This document shows, in pieces, positions 57,061-64,000 of a DNA stretch of 64,000 bases. Under the pieces are notes generated by a model, which was not told where the DNA came from, did no database searches, and saw only the letters and a list, made by a program, of their open reading frames with translations. Each line of letters opens with the position of its first letter. The first letter of the stretch is position 1. The position numbers and the translations under genes are program-made. The stretch comes from Eublepharis macularius (lineage: Eukaryota; Chordata; Lepidosauria; Squamata; Eublepharidae): the NCBI RefSeq assembly GCF_028583425.1, contig NC_072806.1, forward strand, positions 31,666,001 through 31,730,000, in the 5' to 3' direction.

Positions 57061-58509
57061 TTACCTTTGTTTACCCTGAGTGATAGAGTGTCCTTGGGAT
57101 CTGGTATTACGGGAGAGGGAGACAAATCTCTCTGGTTCCTGCATGCCTTTCATGTCCCCCTTTTTCTAAATGGAAAAGATCCAAACTCTTTATCCTCCGC
57201 TGAGGTGAAAGGTGCTCCAACCTGCTGTTCGTTTTGGCTTCCTTTTTCTCTACCTTTCCCAGCTCTGCAATATCCTGCCAGATACAGGCTTTCTTTTGCC
57301 AGCTGCTCAGATGGGCTGTTGAGCTACTTGCCCCGTCTCCTTCCATCCTGACTGTACAGGGCAGGCTGGCGAAATCCAGGGCGCTGGGGTGAACAGTATT
57401 TTTGATAAGTTTTGAGAATTTTTCCAGCCACCCAGAAACCAATTTCAGTTTGATGTCTTGTTTGCATAGATATTTCTCTCTTTGCAGAATTTGAATGCAC
57501 TTCCACCTTGCGTGGATTCTGGCTTATCATTTGGCGTGTGTGTTGCCTAGCCCCATGGCAGAGGTTCAAACATCTGTTAATGGGAGTTTATCTGGTGTTA
57601 AATTAGGTGCAGCTCCAGCACGGATGGAAATGCCGGATGTGTGACTGGGATAAGAAGAAAGAGAAATGAATTTCTTTTATGATGGTACTGGGGAGTCTGG
57701 CTATGAATACCAAATGAAACCTTGGTAATGTAGCACTTGAATTATGTTTTCTCTGCCAGGTGGAGGGAGGAAGGTGAATACTGATCAGGGGGCAGTGTTT
57801 ACTGCTCGGGCCGGGAGCCTGCAGGCATACTTAGGAAGCCCTGTCTGTGGCTTCTACGGTAGGGCCATTTTGATGCTAGATGGGAATTTTAGGCTCTTCA
57901 GAATCTCTGCCTTTTTGAAAGCAAGCTTCTAATCCACAAAACGAGGCTAATAATGTTGTGAAATCTCACAGGCTTCTGTGATCTGTACCAGGCGAGCGCA
58001 AAATTTGATGTGGATTGTCGAACTCGGCACGGTCTTGCCTTCATTGTTCGGTTTTCTCTGTTTAGGTTAATTTTTTCGTGAAACAGTACAAGCGTGATTC
58101 TAGTCCTGCAACAGGAAACGGAAATTTCCAAAACAAGCCATAGTGGTGGTGGTGGTGGTGTTGAGTGGTCAATTGCTGGGTCTTTGATTAGCCCCTTATC
58201 CCAACATGCAGATGTATGCCAAAAGAAAAATAATAATAATAACAGTTCCTACGCAGTCTGTGATTTCTTGGGCGAAAAGTTCAGGGACTGTCATCCAAAT
58301 AAATGCACATTGCCTTAAACCCTAGATTTGAGCTGTCTTCATGTAGTGACTCTGTGTGTGAGTGTGTGTGTGTGTGTTTAAATGTTGGTACAGAAAACCC
58401 CAGCTTGTGTTTTGCCTCTTCTGTGAACTTGCCAGGTGACCTTTGGCCGGCCTTCAGTCTGCATGAGAGTAATACTGGCCTACTTTACAAGGTTGCTGAA
58501 GGATCCATG
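57061..58509. other. LHFPL-like intron, no gene recognised
   Basis: Unique sequence with short GTGGTG, AATAAT and GTGTGT runs (58142-58160, 58230-58240, 58355-58376). Confidence 0.4.
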
Positions 58510-58680
58510 GATCAGTGGTCATGATTCTCCTTGGCATGCATGCAGGTTCTGTCCCTGGCATCTCCTGTTGAAGTGGTGAGGCATGAAAGACCTGTCCTGA
58601 GGTCCTGGGTAGCCACTGTCCGTCTGAGCAGCCAGGATTGGCCTTGGTAGATTAATGGTCTGAGGCAGCTTCATCCATGA
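58510..58680 (+). mobile_element. tRNA-derived SINE (third type)
   Basis: ATCAGTGGTCATGATTCTCC, GCATGCATGCAGGTTC, CCTGGCATCTCCTGTTGAAG and GGTCTGAGGCAGCTTCAT match the reptile SINE whose head also occurs at 9120 and 25459. Confidence 0.65.
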
Positions 58681-58926
58681 TACATACTTTGTGGGAAGGA
58701 GTATCTGATGTGCTTTGAAAGCACGATCTAAACTTTTGTGGGAGCTTTTGGGCAGAGGAACCCGTGTATATGTGTTTTCTGCAAACTTATTCAAATCCCT
58801 AATACATTCCTATCTCTGATCTGCCAAATGCTATTTTCTCTCTATGGCCATAGATCCAGAGGAGTTAGCCGTGTTAGTCTGTAGTTGCAAAATAGTAAAG
58901 AGTCCAGTAGCACCTTTAAGACTAAT

Positions 58927-59186
58927 CAACTTTATTGTAGCGTAAGCTTTCGAGAGCCACAGCTCTCTTCGTCAGATGCAACTTTATTGTAGCATAAGCT
59001 TTCGAGAGCCACAGTTCTCTTCGTCAGATGCAACTTTATTGTAGCATAAGCTTTTGAGAGCCACAGCTCTCTTCATCAGATGCAACTTTATTGTTGCATA
59101 AGCTTTCGAGAACCACAGTTCTCTTCATCAGATGCAACTTTATTGTCGGATAAGCTTTCGAGAGCCACAGCTCTCTTCGTCAGATG
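58927..59186 (-). repeat. Five tandem 52-bp units, each a hammerhead-like motif
   Basis: CAACTTTATTG recurs at 58927, 58979, 59031, 59083 and 59135, and CAAC again at 59187: an exact 52-bp period. On the minus strand each unit reads CATCTGAYGA, A, a six-pair stem, GAAAGCTT and an ATGC-like end. Unit four changes both sides of the stem (GAGAAC with GTTCTC), keeping the pairing. Unit three departs from the GAAA core. Confidence 0.85.
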
Positions 59187-59199
59187 CAACCTGACGGTT

Positions 59200-59239
59200 G
59201 CATCTGACGAAGAGAGCTGTGGCTCTCGAAAGCTTATGC
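59200..59239 (+). ncRNA. Hammerhead-ribozyme-like motif (best copy)
   Basis: The order is GCAU (stem I), CUGACGA (core), one extra A, GAGAGC-UGUG-GCUCUC (stem II), GAA, AGCU (self-complementary minimal stem III), U (cleavage-site position) and AUGC (stem I). All core positions of a hammerhead are present except for the extra base between A9 and stem II. Small hammerheads with a reduced stem III are known from Penelope-like elements and act as dimers. Activity is not shown here. Confidence 0.5.
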
Positions 59240-60467
59240 AACAATAAAGTTGGTTGGTCTTAAAGATGCTACTGGACTCTTTACTATTCTCTCTCAAGGA
59301 TCCAACGGTGGGTGGTGCTGCTGGAGAAGGACGAAGCAGGTCATGGCTTGAATTGGACAGTTCCACCACTGGCGTGGCAGGGCTTTCACTCATTCCCTTC
59401 CTCAAGCGCTAAGGATAACAATTTTAAGCAGCACGAAATACACATGCAACTTGAAAGCTGGGCAAAACTGTCGACACGCTTCTTTCCCGCTTGTCTAGTA
59501 TAACCTCTGTGTGCATTTTTTTTAAAGTTAAGGAATGTATTACTGCAGCGAAATGAGTGTAAACGGTAGAGTTGCCAGGTCCCCTTACCCTCCTGGGGGG
59601 AGAGGGGAACCAGTGCTTACCTTTTCTTTGCTCCCATCATGCTTTTTGCGTGTGCCTCTGCAATGATGTCACTTCCTGGAAGTGACATCATCACATAGGT
59701 GCAGGGGGGGTATGCATGCTTTACTGCAGGTCGATTTTGGTCCCAAACAGGCTTGTTTGGGGTCGAGTGCTCTTGGGGTGCCATGATGACATCACTTCTG
59801 TGGGTGATGTCGTCGCATCACCTTGGGAGCATGCCCAGGAGGCCCATTCCCACACCTTTCTTCTGCCCCGTCTAGGTGACTGGTGGCAGGGGGCGGAGGG
59901 TGGGAGCAGGGGATCCCTCGCTCTCACCAGGGGAATGGGATCTTTATCATGGAGGGGGGGGGCTACACTCAAATGGGAAGTGGTTCCCTGCAGCACCTTC
60001 ACATCTGCACAAAACAAAGGAATGGCCCGGACTTGGGCAGTGTTCAGGATCCCGGTTTGTTGACAGAGGATACTGTGCTGAGAATAGTTAAAAGAAGATA
60101 AGACACTCCTTTACTCACAACGCAGTTAGATGAAACGGAAGGGTGTTGCCTTTAGCTCTTGTGCAACATGCTCAGTTTCAAAAGTCACTGTGAAGAGCGA
60201 GCATTTGTACCTGCGCCATAGCGTGCCAGAGAAGGCATAGCTTTCTACTCTCCTATCTCCCCTCTCCCTGCATGGGGGAGAGGGGAACGGCCTGTTTTTG
60301 CTTTTTGCTTAATAGCACTTTGTGAGCACGTGGGCAATTTCTGTCCTGCAAATATCATGGGGCGGGGGAGGGGAGATAATCTCTGTTGTTGCCCCAGTGC
60401 CAAAACCACAAGCCAAACTGAAGGGGGCATTCCCCCACATTGCACTGCTCTGATTTTATTTAAGATG

Positions 60468-60594
60468 GTTATGGATTTTCTGGGCTGTATCGCCGTGGTC
60501 TTGGCACTGTAGTTCCTGAAGTTTCGCCAGCAGCTGTGACTGGCATCTTCAGAGGTGTAGCACCAAAAGACAGAGATCTCTCAGTGTCACAGTG
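60468..60594. mobile_element. Penelope-like single-arm element (ACGU type) with 12-bp duplication
   Basis: TTATTTAAGATG flanks both sides exactly (60456-60467 and 60595-60606). The 127-bp insert matches the left arm of the foldback at 42470 (TATGGATTTTCTGGGCTG, then GTTTCGCCAGCAGCTG). Its minus strand (60515-60555) carries the hammerhead-like motif with stem II GCCAG/CUGGC. Confidence 0.8.
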
Positions 60595-60738
60595 TTATTT
60601 AAGATGCTGAGAAATCCCGTCTATTTTCAGTGTTTCCTTTTGGAAAAAGTTCAAGCTGCACCTGTGTCCATGAAATAAAATCACTGGCTACTGACCATAA
60701 GCAGTTGCTGATGGGCCGAGCGCGCAAGGGCCTTTAGG

Positions 60739-60932
60739 CAAGGGTTGCCAACCTCCAGGTGGGGCCTGGAGACTTCCCAGGATTACAACTGATCTCCAGA
60801 CTATAGAGATCAGGAGAAAACGGCAGGTTTGGAGGGCGGAATGCATGGCATTATACCCTGATATGGTCCCTTCCCTCCCCAAGCACCATCCATTCCAGAA
60901 ATTTCCCAACCTGGAGTTGACAACCCTACCTA
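60739..60932 (-). mobile_element. hAT-type MITE (TAGGGTTGCCA family)
   Basis: AGGGTTGCCAACCTCCAGG, GATTACAACTGATCTCCAG, GCATTATACCCTGATATGG and AGTTGACAACCCTA are the reversed element. Confidence 0.7.
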
Positions 60933-61192
60933 AAACTGCAATACTACTATAAAGTTGCCCTAAAGCACACTGCTGGAACAACATAGTTAGCTGCACCAGG
61001 GACTGTGCTCGCAGATACAGTGGAGAGGGAGGCCTTCCTTTTGGCATCTTAAGATTTTGGTTTCTCCTTGCTCTCCCCCCATCCCTGCTGTGGCTAGTAA
61101 CACCCAGCAGTATCACCCAAAACAATGTTTGAAAAGTGCAGCTTTGATTTCATGCACAGCTCCTAGATAGGTTTCAAAATTCAGACCCCCTG

Positions 61193-61267
61193 ATTCATTC
61201 ATTCATTCATTCATTCATTCATTCATTCATTCATTCATTCATTCATTCATTCATTCATTCATTCATT
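61193..61267. repeat. (ATTC)n microsatellite grown from a LINE tail
   Basis: About 18 units directly continue the 3' end of the minus-strand L2 copy that starts at 61268. Confidence 0.95.
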
Positions 61268-61990
61268 TAATATTTGTATTCCGCCCTCCCTGCAAGCGGG
61301 CTCAAGGTGGATAACAACCTTAAAATCATTTTAAAACATTCCATATTAAAACATTAAAACATCATATATAAAGTCTGCCAAGAAAATGTTGTGATACGAT
61401 GTCCCCCCATGGGTCAGTAATGACTCGGTGCTTTTATAAGAATAGCAGCACTCTTTTGCCTGGTGGCAGCAATACAACTAATAACCAACGATACAGCAGT
61501 ACAACTGAATATAGCAGCACAGCAACAGCAGCTGAAAAACAAACAGGGGTGGGCAACTTTCACAAGGAGGGGGGTGGATGTGGCATCCTCCGGCCAGTGG
61601 AGGCCCAGCCTCAGCCATGAGCCTGGCGGAACAACTCTGTCTTACAAGCCCAGCGGAAAGATAGTAAATCCTGCCGGGCCCTGGTCTCAGTAGACAGAGC
61701 GTTCCACCAGGTAGGAGCCAGGACTGAGAAAGCCTTGGCTCTAGTTGAGGTGAGGCTGGCCTCCCTGGGGCCAGGGACCGATAACAATAGTTTTTCTCCC
61801 GATTGGAGAGTCCTCCGGGGAATATATGGGCAGAGACGGTCCCTCAAGTATTTTAAATTCAAGTATAGAATTTTAATATGCCTCGACTCCCTCCTCCTCT
61901 TCTCCCCCACCCGGCAGTGGGCCATGTCTGACAGCGGCAGGGCGTCTTCTGCGGAGTGCCTGTTAATTAAGAAACATCCAGGCACGGCTG
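61268..61990 (-). mobile_element. L2-type LINE, C-terminal coding part and 3' end
   Basis: The minus strand reads LKYLRDRLCPYIPRRTLQSG, then KAFSVLAPTWWNALSTE and QDLLSFRWACKTELFRQA, followed by a 3' UTR with GAGCCCGCTTGCAGGGAGGG. Same family as 53751 and 2150. Confidence 0.82.
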
Positions 61991-63129
61991 GTAACGAGAT
62001 CCATTTTATCTATCAGTGGAGGCAGCGAAACGCATCAACAGAGTCTAATGGCCCTTGTATTCAATGCCTAATCTTCACGCACGGAAGACGCTTGCTGCTA
62101 TCCCCTGCCCTGCGATCCTGACCCCTCTTGGGACCGAGGGGCAAGTGAACCGTGGGCAATACATTTAACAGGGAAGGAGCAGAGAGCCCCCAAAGGGAGG
62201 CGGAGAGCCAGCACCAGAGACCTGGCCCATCAAACTTCCGCTTCGGAAATCAAAGTGGGATAAATGTTTAACGATCTTACGAGGGAACTGAAGGAGAATG
62301 TTGGATTAGAGGAAAATCCAGTTTATTAGCTCTTGATTCAAGCAGGGGGAAAAAATCAGCATTAAAACGTTTAGGAAGGTGACTCGTTCTCTTCTCTCCC
62401 TCCCTTTGCCTCCATGAGAGTTAGGAACTTAAGGTATGCGCCGATTACGGGAGAGGGCATCCAGTTAAACATGAACGTTTTTGCAGTGGAGTTTGGAAGG
62501 ATTTGTCTGGTAACATAAGGGTGTTCGGTCCTGAAGTTTTTAAATTACAATTTGAGGTTGGTTATTTGGAATTGCCATGTGAAACCCAGCTTCCCTAGTC
62601 TTTCTGAATCGCATCTCACAAACATTGCAGTCCATGTTTTTTCTTGGCACTGTGTGTGGCTTTGTCTCCCTCCACCCTTCTTTTCAGCTGCCTACTATCT
62701 CCCAAGCAGTCTTTGTGACAAGTACTGTTCCATTCCCTACGTATGGGGACCCGTTTTTAACATCAAAAAATTTCACACACACACACCCACATGATAGTAG
62801 CTGTACTGCTAGTACCCATTGTTTGAGAAAAGCCATGATAACAAAAAGCTAGTATGAATTCATTCACGCCTTTTATGGATTTGTATTTAATTAATCACAA
62901 GAGCATCTGCATACGTTTGGAAAATAGCATTATTTATTCTACAGAAGCTCTGTTTGCTTATTTATTCTATGAAGTCATTTAATGAGATGACTGGTGTATT
63001 TTTACTGCTTTTGGAGACTGGAAGTCTGGCTGAAGGGTAGACTGTACAGACCAGTGATTTGACCTGGTATAAACAAGCTTCATACGTTTATATAGTTTGG
63101 AGGTGAAAAGAAATCCTCCCCTCAAGTCA
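61990..63129. other. Unique non-coding stretch
   Basis: No gene or repeat with clear ends. Parts of 61,900-62,300 and 62,860-63,000 (GGATTTGTATTTAATTAATC) look like slowly evolving non-coding DNA by composition only. Confidence 0.35.
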
Positions 63130-63310
63130 TAGTAGCTGACTTACAGTAACCCTTGGCAGGGTTTTCCTGGCAAGAGACTAACAGAGGTGGTTTACTATTG
63201 CCTGGCTCTGCAACCCTGGTCTTTGTTGCAAGTCTCCTATCCAATTATTAACCAGGGCCAACCCTGCTTAGCTTGTGAGATCTGACAAGATCAGGCTCAC
63301 CTGGGCTATC
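63130..63310 (-). mobile_element. 5S rRNA-derived SINE
   Basis: The minus strand contains GATCTTGTCAGATCTCACAA, GCTAAGCAGGGTTGGCCCTG and TTGGATAGGAGACTT. These align with the 5S rRNA internal promoter region (GATCTCGTCTGATCTCGGAAGC, then AGCAGGGTCGGGCCTGG and TTGGATGGGAGACC). The tail GCAATAGTAAACCACCTCTG is that of the common squamate 5S SINE. Confidence 0.82.
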
Positions 63311-63508
63311 CAAGTCATAGTTTGGAGGTACTAGTGTACAGTCACCTATTTGCTGACAGTTAAGTCTGGGAATTCACTTGGATGTCTCGTGAACTTACAA
63401 TCCTTGACAAAACAATTGGTGGAGGCTTATTTATTTTGATTTTAACCCTTCTTTTCAGTAGTTCTGTTTGTATCTGTTTGCAGAATAAAAGGCCGATAAG
63501 CCACTTAC

Positions 63509-63661
63509 ATTGCTCTTAGCAGAGATAAAGTCATCAATTTTCAGCTGCTTTGTAGACTTTTCTGGGGTATGTTGATCTGAGTTCACCCTCCTCCGCTTCC
63601 CCCCCCCTTCTTGCAAGGGCTCGTGATTTGCAACTTCTATTCCAGATAGCAAACCGTCCAA
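63509..63661 (-). CDS. Unidentified internal coding exon (51 codons, phase 0-0)
   Basis: On the minus strand a pyrimidine-rich tract ending TTCTTAG is followed by an open frame of exactly 153 bp and then a perfect GTAAGT donor. The peptide starts LDGLLSGIEVANHEPLQE, has a basic cluster GKRRRVNS and ends KSTKQLKIDDFISAK then SN. KRRR looks like a nuclear localisation signal, and QLKIDDF resembles the start of a PCNA-interacting peptide (Q-x-x-I/L-x-x-F) but lacks the second aromatic residue. I do not recognise the protein. The clean splice sites and charged, non-repetitive peptide favour a real exon of a minus-strand gene whose other exons lie off the right edge or were missed. It could also be a chance match. 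Confidence 0.6.
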
Positions 63662-64000
63662 CTAAGAACAAAGCCACAGCTTCTCTAGTTAAAATAGAGT
63701 CTAGTTGAAATAGATTAAGATAAGGCAAAACAACGCTGAAACTCTAAAACCCTAGCAGAGAGATAAGGTACGGCTGCACGCTGCCTGCTTTTTAGTAGTA
63801 AGTTGGCTCCGAAAGGCTCACAGAAATCGGAATCAAATAATGAATAAAGTGCAATACGTAATGTTCCTTGTCAAAAGAATTCTTGTGGATCCATGCTTCA
63901 ACAAGGGATGCCTGATTGCCCCCACCTCCGTGGCCTTAGCAGCGGCGCTTGGGTTGGAAGAAGGGGGATCTCATCTCCAGAACATGGTGTCAGATCTCTG

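Larger units (their letters stand above)
58857..59285. mobile_element. Penelope-like element with an expanded hammerhead-like array
   Basis: The left outer sequence GGAGTTAGCCGTGTTAGTCT, then AAGAGTCCAGTAGCACC, leads into five 52-bp units (58927-59186), and an inverted arm runs from 59198 to GGTGCT-like ATGCTACTGGACTCTTTAC. The flanks TTCTCTCTATGG (58836-58847) and TTCTCTCTCAAGG (59287-59299) may be a worn target duplication of about 12 bp. Confidence 0.7.

Noticed and set aside
1-64000. Endogenous retrovirus or other LTR element
   Set aside because: No paired long terminal repeats, primer-binding site, or gag/pol-like peptide was seen. Long inverted repeats found here belong to DNA transposons or Penelope-like elements.
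1-64000. CRISPR arrays, operons or bacterial signals
   Set aside because: Split genes with GT-AG introns and vertebrate retroposons throughout; tandem repeats lack unique spacers.

Overview
This is vertebrate nuclear DNA, most likely from a squamate reptile (lizard, possibly a gecko). The evidence is the repeat landscape: tRNA-derived SINEs with NNN-repeat tails, a 5S rRNA-derived SINE, CR1 and L2 LINE ends, many hAT-type and Harbinger-type miniature elements, and palindromic Penelope-like repeats. Only about 1.8 kb of the 64 kb is recognisably protein coding, so nearly all long open frames here are chance or transposon frames.

Left third (1 to about 26.1 kb): the minus-strand gene AKAP10 (dual-specificity A-kinase anchoring protein 2). 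Nine coding exons can be placed with consensus splice sites and matching phases (452-596, 1907-2043, 3278-3401, 3752-3836, 4190-4288, 6724-7278, 8612-8791, 11990-12037, 26088-26109). They give 465 codons covering the N-terminus, the first (split) RGS domain and most of the second. The remaining exons, including the PKA-binding helix, lie off the left edge. Exon 1 sits in a CpG island (about 25,960-26,450). Just upstream of it are three CCATCTTG (YY1-like) sites with an exact 50-bp period.

Middle (26.4-35.4 kb): a divergent intergenic region of about 9 kb. It holds microsatellites, SINEs and a 2,280-bp non-autonomous hAT-like element (30,591-32,870) with long inverted ends, an internal 180-bp tandem repeat and an 8-bp target duplication.

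Right half (35.0-64 kb): a strong CpG island carries the first coding exon (35,429-35,689, plus strand) of a tetraspan protein of the LHFPL family. No further exon of it is recognised, so its first intron probably fills much of the rest. An isolated, well-spliced, unidentified minus-strand exon lies at 63,509-63,661. The intervening DNA is a layered transposon record with several nested insertions whose order can be read from target-site duplications.

The most interesting signal is a set of palindromic repeats (5.7, 26.7, 34.6, 42.5, 49.0, 58.9 and 60.5 kb). Each arm can be written as a small hammerhead-ribozyme-like RNA: CUGANGA, one extra nucleotide, a paired stem II, GAAA, then a minimal self-complementary stem III (AGCU or ACGU) and a short closing stem I. 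At 58,927-59,186 this motif is tandemly repeated five times with an exact 52-bp period and is followed by an inverted copy. The motif, the paired stem changes and the 12-14 bp target duplications fit Penelope-like retroelements, which are known to carry hammerhead variants. Ribozyme activity here is inference.
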